In this document: positions 1 to 5,160 of the stretch, piece by piece
Layout: the number at the start of each line of letters is the position of its first letter
Numbering within the stretch: the first letter of the stretch is position 1
Assembly: GCA_964502465.1 (NCBI GenBank)
Contig: CAZCWX010000337.1
Coordinates: 1 to 6,008 of the forward strand
DNA from: CAZCWX01 sp964502465
Lineage (GTDB): Bacteria; Desulfobacterota; Binatia; Bin18
Direction: 5' to 3'
Length of the DNA: 6,008 nt
Position numbers and translations under genes: made by a program
The notes under the pieces: model-generated
Told to the model about the DNA's origin: nothing
The model's database searches: none
What the model saw: only the letters and a program-made list of their open reading frames with translations

Positions 1-897
1 TTGCTTGTGACGAAGGAAGAGCACTGCCGCTTCGGCAAACGCTCAGCGTAAGTGCACATGGCCAATCTTTTTGCCGGAGGTGCCCAGCCGTTTGCCGTTC
101 GACTCCTTGGCGCACTTCACCACACGGCAGTAGGACACGAAATCCTGTACGCGCGGAAAGCGCGCGCTATCCTGAATCTCGTACAAAATGACCAACGCGA
201 GAATCTGCCCGATTCCGGGCACGGACTGCAGCCGGGAGAATGTCTGCATGTCATGCGCTTTGGCGGTACGCGTAATAGAGCGTTCCACCTCGCCGAGCAG
301 TTTGTCATAGTGATCGATGAGGGAGACATCCACTTCAATGGTCTTGCGCACACTGGGGTCCGGGAAGTGTTCCTCTACTCCCTCGCGATGGGCTTTGTAC
401 GCCAACTTCTTGCCGATCTCGGGGAGATTGGACTGACTACTGGTAGTGTGGATGTGCGCTCAGAGTTCGGCACGTTTGTGTACCAAGTGACAGCGGCGGC
501 GGAGTAAGTCCCGCGTGGCCCGCATCTCGGCCGGATAGACGTACGCTTGGGGTAACATGCCGCCGCGCAATAAGACCGCAATCTTGTGGGCCTCAATTTT
601 ATCGTTCTTGGCTTTGCTGCCATGAATCGCCTTCATAGAGAGCGCGTGCCCTAAGACAAAGGCAATGCCTTCTTTCCGACAGAGGTCCGCCAGCCAGTAC
701 CAGGTGAACAGGCATTCGACCCCGACGACCACGTCGTCGCGATACGGCGCAATAATCTGCACGAACGCCTCGGGGGTCGTGGGCAGATTCTTCTGGACCA
801 GCTTCGTGCCGCTTTGATCCAGGATACAGACGTCCATCGCCTTCGCCTGGAGATCGATCCCACAATAATGGTTATGCTGCTGCGTGTAAAAGTTCAT
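1..897 (-). pseudogene. IS110-family transposase (DEDD recombinase), interrupted by two in-frame stops, partial
   Basis: This was a site-specific DNA recombinase that moves the element; family members are guided by a bridge RNA. Reading leftward from ATG at 897, the first 145 codons carry the N-terminal RuvC-like DEDD domain: D15 in CGIDL, E61 in VGVEC and D99 in KNDKIE. The fourth acidic position, normally Asp in D-x-x-D, is Glu102. A TGA at 460-462 interrupts the frame, which then continues in the same frame with sequence still typical of the family (LPEIGKK). The C-terminal Transposase_20 domain follows, with VPGIGQILALVILYEI and FVSYCRVVKCAKES. A second TGA at 43-45 sits where relatives have Trp (LK-W-AFSEAAVLFLR); after it AFAEAAVLFLR continues to the window edge. 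There is no frameshift, so both breaks look like point mutations. The remaining C-terminus lies outside. The gene is probably inactive. Confidence 0.88.
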
Positions 898-903
898 CCA
901 GGT

Positions 904-912
904 CTCCTCCTT
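904..912 (-). promoter_or_regulatory. Ribosome binding site of the IS110 transposase
   Basis: On the minus strand this reads AAGGAGGAG, a near-perfect Shine-Dalgarno sequence six bases before ATG at 897. It fixes the transposase start. Confidence 0.75.
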
Positions 913-934
913 GGGGGGTGAATTTTAGAGCACA

Positions 935-969
935 GCCACCTTCCCGCTGCATAGTGCAGCAGAGGTGGC
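935..969. repeat. Two-tier inverted repeat (hairpin) in the IS110 leader
   Basis: Outer arms GCCACCT (935-941) and AGGTGGC (963-969) pair over 7 bp. Inner arms GCTGCA (946-951) and TGCAGC (955-960) pair over 6 bp around a three-base loop. A 4/2 internal loop separates the tiers. The hairpin lies between the transposase start and the element end. It could be a recombinase-binding palindrome, part of a structured leader RNA, or a subterminal repeat. The structure is seen directly; its role is not known. Confidence 0.6.
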
Positions 970-988
970 CTGGATGAGTATCAATACG

Positions 989-1074
989 CTGCACCGCATC
1001 GCCGCCCGGTTGCGGTTTGGAATGAACCTGAAAAGTCTCGTTTGGGCGGCTCGCGGTGAGCGGGAGCGTTATGC
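989..1074 (+). other. attC recombination site 1, right-hand part, left part displaced by the IS110 element
   Basis: Integron attC sites are imperfect palindromes recognised by the integrase as folded single strands. Here the L'' arm CACCGC (992-997) pairs with the L' arm GCGGTG (1053-1058). GCCGCCC (1001-1007) pairs with GGGCGGC (1044-1050). The R' core is GTTATGC (1068-1074), close to the GTTRRRY consensus. The sequence is roughly 80 percent identical to the attC at 2144-2231. The matching R'' core, expected near 977-983 as about GCATAAC, is missing: TATCAAT stands there instead. The IS110 element probably replaced or separated it. Confidence 0.72.
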
Positions 1075-1094
1075 CCTCAACTCTGGAGCTTGTG

Positions 1095-1520
1095 ATGCCG
1101 AGCGACTTTGACTTTCTGAAGGAAGAGTATTTGACTCTCCGCAAAGAGATTGAGGCAGTCATTCTCGAGCTGCGGCAGCTAGAAAGAAACTGCGTCATTG
1201 CGGTTGCTCTTGCATTCACCTGGGTTGCAACGCAGACCCTCAAGCCAGAAATTGCGCAAGTGGCATGGCTGGTGCCCTCGCTGATACCGATCTATGGAGC
1301 AATACGTGCTCGAGCCATCGGCAAACATCTGAAAGTCATGGGCCAATACGTAAAGTCGATCGAGAACGTCGCCATTCCAGCAGGCCTCGGAATAGTAGGC
1401 TGGGAGCACTACCTGGAAGCCAACAGTCGCGGCGCCCAGAGTGGGGCAATGAAGCAGCTGTGGGTCGCGCTCATACTGCTGTCACTATTTATGAGCGTAA
1501 TTGGCTTCTGGAAGGCCTAA
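1095..1520 (+). CDS. Gene-cassette membrane protein of unknown function
   Basis: A 141-residue protein. Residues 5-31 form a charged helical segment (FDFLKEEYLTLRKEIEAVI). Hydrophobic stretches at about 33-49, 53-70 and 120-138 are likely membrane segments. A GWEHYLE motif is at 102-108, between the second and third. The arrangement resembles small membrane proteins often carried in integron cassettes, but I cannot name a family or function. Start: ATG 1095 has GGAG at 1085-1088 six bases upstream. An in-frame ATG at 1071 lies inside the attC core and would add eight residues (149 aa). A GTG further upstream is also in frame but lies within the attC stem, so I prefer 1095. The stop TAA (1518-1520) is formed by the R'' core of the following attC, a compact arrangement typical of cassettes. 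The group II intron begins at this stop, but the coding sequence is left intact. Confidence 0.8.
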   Translation: MPSDFDFLKEEYLTLRKEIEAVILELRQLERNCVIAVALAFTWVATQTLKPEIAQVAWLVPSLIPIYGAIRARAIGKHLKVMGQYVKSIENVAIPAGLGIVGWEHYLEANSRGAQSGAMKQLWVALILLSLFMSVIGFWKA

Positions 1521-1525
1521 TCGGG

Positions 1526-1590
1526 TAAGGGCGGTCATCGCTGACCGCCCTCCCCACACCACCTAGCATGCGGGTCCGCACTAGGCGGTT
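1526..1590 (-). ncRNA. Group II intron domains V and VI
   Basis: Domain V: ACCGCCTAG (minus strand, 1589-1581) pairs with CTAGGTGGT (1566-1558), including one G-U pair. A two-base bulge follows (1568-1567), then an upper stem TGCG/CGCA (1580-1577 with 1572-1569) closed by a GACC loop. The basal CGC fits the catalytic triad of class C introns. Domain VI: AGGGCGGTCA (1551-1542) and TGACCGCCCT (1537-1528) form a perfect 10-bp stem with a four-base loop. The A at 1526, seven bases before the proposed 3' end, is the likely branch point. This is inferred, as no bulged A is visible within the stem. Confidence 0.82.
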
Positions 1591-1694
1591 CAGGCAGGAG
1601 GTGAAGTGAGACACGTCTCACTCAAGGCTGGGTCGATGACCCTCCGCCGCGCAGCCGCTCCCTGGTTCAGGTCTGGCTTCGTCGAGGTGGTCAT
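1590..1694 (-). pseudogene. Remnant of the group II intron reverse transcriptase / maturase gene
   Basis: ATG at 1694 follows GGCGGAGGG on the minus strand and opens a 34-residue frame beginning MTTSTKPDLNQGAAARRR and ending at TGA 1590-1592, next to domain V. Position, ribosome site and N-terminal composition fit the start of an intron-encoded RT in domain IV. None of the RT motifs (such as the YADD catalytic box) or the maturase domain is present. An internal deletion of about 1.2 kb is inferred, joining the N-terminus to the base of domain IV. An 18-bp palindrome at 1605-1622 lies in this stretch and could cap the shortened domain. Confidence 0.6.
1605..1622. repeat. Short palindrome in shortened intron domain IV
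   Basis: AGTGAGAC (1605-1612) and GTCTCACT (1615-1622) are perfect inverted arms around two bases. It lies between the RT remnant start and domain V. It may be the terminal hairpin of domain IV or mark the deletion junction. Confidence 0.55.
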
Positions 1695-2137
1695 CCCTCC
1701 GCCTTGTCCTCCCTGTTCGGTCCTGCACTCGGCCCCTTGGGCATCGAGCTACTCTGACCTCGGTTGACTGCTGCGCCGGGCTCAGAGAGGATTCCTCCTC
1801 CCCGCAGTCCATTGCCGTGGCACGCCACTTCCCAGGACGCGACGCAGCTCTCCCCGGAGAAGACCGTGAGTGGTCGGTGCACAAGCGCGGCATTTACCCG
1901 ATCCCCCGATTCACGGGACTTCGCTGTGTTGTGCCAGCTCGTCCCAGGGAAGTGAGCCTGCTCTGCCGTTCGTGTTCCTCACCTCGCAACGCCGTCGCCG
2001 GCTTCCTGCAGACCCCACCTCACGGTGACGCCCTTGCCTTTGACTCGTAGTTATCCTCATGGCATGCTTTCTCCATGAAGGCGAACCTCCTACAGGGGAC
2101 TTGCACCTCCACACTCACGCCCATGCCGGGCGTACAC

Positions 2138-2231
2138 AACCCACTGCACCGTATTGCCGCCCGCTTGCGGTTCAGGGTGAACCCGAAAAATCTCGGTTCG
2201 GGCGGCAAACGGTGACTGGGCAGCGTTAGGT
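2138..2231 (+). other. attC recombination site 2, main part (its first four bases are at 1515-1518 across the intron)
   Basis: Joining GCCT (1515-1518) to AAC (2138-2140) across the intron gives R'' GCCTAAC, matching RYYYAAC. The R' core is GTTAGGT (2225-2231), matching GTTRRRY. R'' and R' pair with one G-T wobble. The arm CACCGT (2147-2152) pairs with ACGGTG (2209-2214). TTGCCGCCCG (2154-2163) pairs with CGGGCGGCAA (2199-2208). The only unpaired base in this 16-bp stem is A2153, a good candidate for the extrahelical base the integrase uses to recognise strand. With the intron removed the site is about 98 bases long. It ends cassette 1 and precedes cassette 2. In its present split state integrase recognition is probably lost. 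Confidence 0.85.
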
Positions 2232-2255
2232 CAATAAAACACAGAGGGAAACATC

Positions 2256-2816
2256 ATGGGCAAGGTGCTTGCGCTGCTGCTCATAATTCTATTGGCTCTT
2301 GCGTCGGTGGCCGGCTATCTGTTTCTCACCGAGAAGATTACTGCCGGGGAAAGGCAAATAGCCGATGGTCAAAGACAGCTTGAAAAAGGACAGTTCGCGC
2401 TCGAGGAGGGCAAAGCTAAGTTGGAGGCCGGCAAGCGAAAGTTGGCAGAGGGCAAGAAGGAGTACGAGCAAACTAAAGACAACCTGTTCTTGGTATTAGC
2501 GGACAAGCTGCTGAAAGGCGGAAAGGGCTTCAAGGAGGCTAGAGAGCGGATCACCGAAGGAGACAAGCAGGTTGCCAAAGGAGGGGACAAGGTTAACAGT
2601 GGGGAAAGGCGACTTGATACAAGCGAGCTGGGACTGCGCCGCGGGAGGGAACAGTTCAGGCTGGCCAAGGACGCACGCGTTGCCTGTGCGCTCGGGGCGG
2701 CTTTTTTTGCTTCTCTCGCAATTGTGCTCGGGTTCTGTTGGAGGCGATCCCTGGCCCGGATCTTTATGCCTACTGCTGCCTCCCAAGGAAGTACTGTAGG
2801 GCGGCAGGGGTCGTAG
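2256..2816 (+). CDS. Cassette-encoded membrane-anchored protein with glycine-marked heptad repeats
   Basis: A 186-residue protein. Residues 4-24 are a hydrophobic N-terminal segment (signal anchor or uncleaved signal). Residues 31-72 are six consecutive seven-residue repeats of the form G-x-x-x-L-x-x, with Gly at 31, 38, 45, 52, 59 and 66. A second block has Gly at 102, 109, 116 and 130, with Ser at 123 in the same register. The charged repeats should form a long helix or coiled coil. Residues 141-162 are a second hydrophobic segment (VACALGAAFFASLAIVLGF), followed by a basic tail. Similar G-x-x-x-L heptads occur in the extracytoplasmic regions of YhgE/Pip-like proteins, but no function follows from this. 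The start is supported by AGAGGG about eight bases before ATG 2256, 25 bases after the attC R' core. That is typical spacing for the first gene in a cassette. The product probably spans the periplasm or lies along the inner membrane. Confidence 0.85.
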   Translation: MGKVLALLLIILLALASVAGYLFLTEKITAGERQIADGQRQLEKGQFALEEGKAKLEAGKRKLAEGKKEYEQTKDNLFLVLADKLLKGGKGFKEARERITEGDKQVAKGGDKVNSGERRLDTSELGLRRGREQFRLAKDARVACALGAAFFASLAIVLGFCWRRSLARIFMPTAASQGSTVGRQGS

Positions 2817-2839
2817 GGAAAGGAAGGGTGCGTGCTTAA

Positions 2840-2866
2840 GGTGCCGTTGGGTAAGGCACCCCCTTT
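2840..2866 (+). terminator. Possible weak terminator after cassette 2
   Basis: GGTGCC (2840-2845) and GGCACC (2855-2860) form a 6-bp stem with a nine-base loop. It is followed by a pyrimidine run (CCCTTTCCCCC) rather than a clean T tract. It lies 24 bases after the stop of the heptad-repeat gene. The support is structural only. Confidence 0.3.
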
Positions 2867-2911
2867 CCCCCAGCGGTCGCTCGACCCCTGTGGTGACCAT
2901 GGATAAATGGG

Positions 2912-2930
2912 GGATCTGTTGCAAGTTTTC
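2912..2930 (+). repeat. Left terminal inverted repeat of the IS6-family element
   Basis: GGATCTGTTGCAAGTTTTC follows the family terminus pattern (GGNTCTGTTGCAAAG). It is the transposase binding and cleavage end. Confidence 0.75.
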
Positions 2931-2985
2931 ACAGAGTTGATCATCCGCTATGCTCTTCCACAGTATAGAGCGGCGGAGGTGGGGT

Positions 2986-3663
2986 ATGATCAAATTTAAG
3001 GGAAGCCATTTTGAGAAGGACATTATTGTGTGGGGCGTAAGATGGTATGCGGACTACCCGATCAGTTATCGGCAGTTAGAGGCGATGATGGGCGAGCGGG
3101 GTGTCACCGTCGATCATTCCACCCTCAATCGCTGGGTCATCAAATACGCGCCGGAAGTTGAGAAACAGTTCCGCCGCCAGCAGCGCCTAGTGGGAAGAAG
3201 CTGGTGGATGGACGAGACCTACGTGAAAATCAAAGGGAAATGGGCCTACTTGTATCGCGCGGTAGACAAAGAGGGGCAAACCATTGATTTTCTCCTCACG
3301 CCACAACGTGATCGGGATACCGCCAAAGCCTTCTTATGCAAGGCGATTCGGAACCAGGAGCTCCCGGAGAAGATCACGATCGACCAGAGTGGCAGCAACA
3401 CAGCAGCAATCATGCACTACAACAAGATGCACAAGACCGCAATTGTCATGCGCCACTCGAAATATCTTAATAACCTCGTAGAGCAGGACCATAGAGCGGT
3501 GAAGCGGATTGTGCATCCGATGTTAGGATTCAAATCGTTTTGGGCGGCCTGCTGTATGATTGCCGGGATTGAAGTCATGCACGCGGTTCGCAAGGGGCAG
3601 TTGCTGACTGCAGAGAACGCGCCACAAACGCCAGCAGAACAGTTCTATGCTTTGGCTGCATAG
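2986..3663 (+). CDS. IS6-family DDE transposase
   Basis: Catalyses replicative or conservative transposition of the surrounding IS. The chosen product is 225 residues, close to the usual IS6 length of about 230. A helix-turn-helix is expected around 25-52 (ISYRQLEAMMGERGVTVDHSTLNRW). The DDE catalytic residues are D76 (WWMDETY), D133 (ITIDQSGSN) and E166 (NNLVEQDHRAVKR). The downstream LGFKSFWAACCMIAGIEVMH is typical of the family. A slightly unusual point is Gln after D133, where many relatives have Lys. Start: ATG 2986 has GGAGG at 2975-2979 six bases upstream and gives the family N-terminus MIKFKGSHFEKDII. An upstream in-frame ATG at 2950 would add 12 residues and lacks such a site. The reading frame is intact, so the element may be active. 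Confidence 0.93.
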   Translation: MIKFKGSHFEKDIIVWGVRWYADYPISYRQLEAMMGERGVTVDHSTLNRWVIKYAPEVEKQFRRQQRLVGRSWWMDETYVKIKGKWAYLYRAVDKEGQTIDFLLTPQRDRDTAKAFLCKAIRNQELPEKITIDQSGSNTAAIMHYNKMHKTAIVMRHSKYLNNLVEQDHRAVKRIVHPMLGFKSFWAACCMIAGIEVMHAVRKGQLLTAENAPQTPAEQFYALAA

Positions 3664-3698
3664 GGCACTGGCAGTGAAGATTACTCTCGTCTCTATCT

Positions 3699-3716
3699 GA
3701 ACTTTGCGACGGAACC
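3699..3716 (-). repeat. Right terminal inverted repeat of the IS6-family element
   Basis: The reverse complement GGTTCCGTCGCAAAGTTC pairs with the left end at 10 of the first 13 positions. It lies 35 bases after the transposase stop. Confidence 0.7.
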
Positions 3717-3916
3717 CTTAATCCTTATCGGGGGCATAGTCAGATATGAAAGGCGAAAACACGACCGTCCCTTCCCTAGATAGTCCAGAAGGCTGAAATT
3801 GATTTACTTAGTCTGCCGTGTGAGCTTGTGCGATTCCAGAACATGCGTCTGCGCGACTGCAGCGGCAGTTTAAAGCACCAACAGGAGGCAGCTCCAGTCG
3901 GAGCGGCACGACTCTA

Positions 3917-5068
3917 ATGGAACCGACGAACATCAACGGAAGGAATTTCCACACCGCCTTTGTGCTCATCCTGATGCTGGCCATGTCGGTGCTGTTCATC
4001 GCCGTGACGTGGCCGTTTTTGAAAGCGCTTCTTCTCGGGGCGATCCTCGCGGGCTTATGCCATCCGCTCTACCGTTGGCTGACGCGACTTTTCCGCGGCC
4101 GGAAGTCAGGGGCTGCAGCGGTCACGGTGCTGATCCTCTTCCTGCTCATCGTCGGGCCGCTCGGCGCCTTCCTCGGAGTAGCGGTGCAACAAGCTCTCAA
4201 CGTAAGTGAGCGGGCCATCCCGTGGGTCCAGGAGCACTTCGGCGCCGCGAGCACGTTCGATGTACACACCTGGCTGGTGCAGCGGTTTCCCGCGGTTGCT
4301 GATCATGTGCCGAGCCAGGAGCATATTGTGGAAAGTGTCGGCACGGCGGCGAAAGCCGCGGGCGGGTTTCTCGTGGCGAGCGCTTCACGAATGACGGCGG
4401 AGACGGCCGTTTTCCTTTTGAACCTCTTCGTCATGCTCTACGGCATGTTTTACTTCCTGAGGGATGGTGGCACGATCCTGGAGAGGATCTTTTATTACAT
4501 GCCGCTCAGTAACGAAGAGGAGGCGCTGATGATGCAGCGATTCGTCTCCATCACGCGCGCCACGGTCAAAGGCACGCTCGTCATTGGGTTGATCCAGGGC
4601 ACGCTCGCGGGCATCGCGTTCTGGGTCGCAGACATCTACGGTTCAGCATTCTGGGGCACGATCATGGTGGTCCTCTCGATCGTACCCGGCATCGGTGCGG
4701 CGCTCGTGTGGGTCCCGGCAGTCATCTATCTTTTTGTGACGGGCCAGATGCTGGCAGGAACCCTGTTGGGCTTATGGTGCGCCGCCGTGGTCGGGATCAT
4801 CGATAATGTGCTGCGTCCGGTCCTGGTTGGGAGGGACGCAAAAATGCCGGATCTGCTGATCCTTGTGGGTACCCTGGGAGGACTGTATCTCTTCGGTCCG
4901 ATTGGCTTTATTGTTGGGCCGATCGTGTGCGGTTTGTTCATCACGGCTTGGGACATCTACGGCTCAGCATTTAAAGACATCCTACCACCGGTGAAGAGTC
5001 TGCGCTCAGGGGAGGTGAAAGAACCCGAAGCGACCCTCGAAGAGACGACCAGCCTTCCGGCAAAGTAG
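3917..5068 (+). CDS. AI-2E family (UPF0118, PerM/YdiK-like) membrane transporter
   Basis: A polytopic inner-membrane protein of 383 residues, normal for the family (about 350-380). Family members are proposed exporters of autoinducer-2 or small solutes or ions; the substrate here is unknown. Hydrophobic segments fall at about 13-31, 34-49, 66-90, 161-181, 217-237, 247-274, 279-297 and 313-345, with a soluble loop at about 95-155. Family hallmarks include SIVPGIGAALVWVPA (254-268), DNVLRPVLVG (296-305) and GPIGFIVGPIVCGLF (327-341). The C-terminal tail is charged and probably cytoplasmic. Start ATG 3917 is the first usable one. The ribosome site is poor (GGAG-type motifs lie about 15-30 bases upstream), so translation may be modest. 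The 200 bases between the IS6 right end and this gene show no clear gene or attC. The gene stands alone and is not obviously a cassette. Confidence 0.88.
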   Translation: MEPTNINGRNFHTAFVLILMLAMSVLFIAVTWPFLKALLLGAILAGLCHPLYRWLTRLFRGRKSGAAAVTVLILFLLIVGPLGAFLGVAVQQALNVSERAIPWVQEHFGAASTFDVHTWLVQRFPAVADHVPSQEHIVESVGTAAKAAGGFLVASASRMTAETAVFLLNLFVMLYGMFYFLRDGGTILERIFYYMPLSNEEEALMMQRFVSITRATVKGTLVIGLIQGTLAGIAFWVADIYGSAFWGTIMVVLSIVPGIGAALVWVPAVIYLFVTGQMLAGTLLGLWCAAVVGIIDNVLRPVLVGRDAKMPDLLILVGTLGGLYLFGPIGFIVGPIVCGLFITAWDIYGSAFKDILPPVKSLRSGEVKEPEATLEETTSLPAK

Positions 5069-5079
5069 AAAGATGCGAC

Positions 5080-5130
5080 GCAGCTAGCAAAAGTATGAGA
5101 TATCTTCGACTAGCCTAAGGCGTTAGCTGC
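5080..5130. repeat. Inverted repeat between the AI-2E gene and the next gene; possible degenerate attC
   Basis: Arms GCAGCTAGC (5080-5088) and GTTAGCTGC (5122-5130) pair over 9 bp with one G-T pair across a 33-base loop. The right arm, in the context GGCGTTAGCTGCC, resembles an attC R' core (GTTRRRY) with one mismatch, and the left arm would be its R'' partner. There is no T tract, so an intrinsic terminator is unlikely. The overall length (51 bases) is short for an attC, and the inner arms do not pair well. Confidence 0.35.
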
Positions 5131-5160
5131 CTGTGAGTAAACAGACGCTCGAAAGATCGT

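Larger units (their letters stand above)
1..988 (-). mobile_element. IS110-family insertion sequence, one end, truncated by the window edge
   Basis: The element consists of a decayed IS110-family transposase gene on the minus strand plus about 90 bases of non-coding leader to its right. The right boundary is inferred: from 989 rightward the sequence matches the attC at 2144-2231, while left of 989 the match fades. The junction therefore lies somewhere in about 970-989. The other end is before position 1. IS110 elements make no long terminal inverted repeats and often no target duplication, so none is expected. The known IS1111-attC group of this family inserts specifically into attC sites, which fits the position seen here. 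Whether this copy belongs to the IS110 or IS1111 subgroup cannot be decided from this end alone. Confidence 0.75.
1519..2137 (-). mobile_element. Group II intron (class C-attC type) lacking its reverse transcriptase, inserted in attC site 2
   Basis: A self-splicing, retromobile ribozyme on the minus strand. The 5' end reads GTGTACGCCCGGCATGGGCG from 2137 downward, matching the group II start pattern, and is followed by the domain I phrase GGAGGTGCAAGTCC. The 3' end is CCCGATT, ending at 1519 (or 1520). Domains V and VI are at 1590-1526. About 440 bases separate the 5' end from the residual RT start codon, a normal span for domains I-III. A full intron of this class carries an RT of about 400 codons in domain IV. 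Here only about 34 codons remain, giving a total near 619 bases. Orientation opposite to the cassette genes and insertion in the attC R'' core match the known class C-attC group. It could still splice, but would need an RT supplied in trans to move. I am confident of its identity and less so of the exact ends. Confidence 0.85.
2912..3716 (+). mobile_element. Complete IS6-family insertion sequence
   Basis: An 805-bp element, within the usual IS6 size range of about 0.8 kb. The left end GGATCTGTTGCAAG and the inverted right end GGTTCCGTCGCAAAG resemble IS6-family termini and match each other at 10 of the first 13 positions. One intact DDE transposase fills the interior. The 8-bp flanks (2904-2911 and 3717-3724) do not match, and shifting the ends by one base does not help. 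The copy therefore either inserted replicatively and later recombined, or sits at a deletion or cointegrate junction. Confidence 0.82.

Noticed and set aside
43..462. UGA recoded as a sense codon, suggested by the two in-frame TGA in the transposase
   Set aside because: The intact AI-2E and IS6 genes use TGG for Trp throughout and contain no internal TGA. With a recoded UGA some would be expected.
52..507. Plus-strand open frame of 151 codons
   Set aside because: It lies antisense to the IS110 transposase, whose family motifs are clear on the minus strand, and it has no recognisable domain.
1618..2050. Several open frames on both strands
   Set aside because: They fall within the ribozyme part of the group II intron. 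Their translations lack protein motifs and reflect GC-rich structured RNA.
2846..2852. GTTGGGT as an attC R' core after cassette 2
   Set aside because: It fits GTTRRRY, but no matching R'' or inner arms lie upstream. It is the loop of a small hairpin.
2369..3023. Two long minus-strand open frames
   Set aside because: They are antisense to the heptad-repeat gene. The Ser/Pro/Leu-rich translations are mirror effects of its Lys/Glu/Gly codons, and one runs into the IS6 end.
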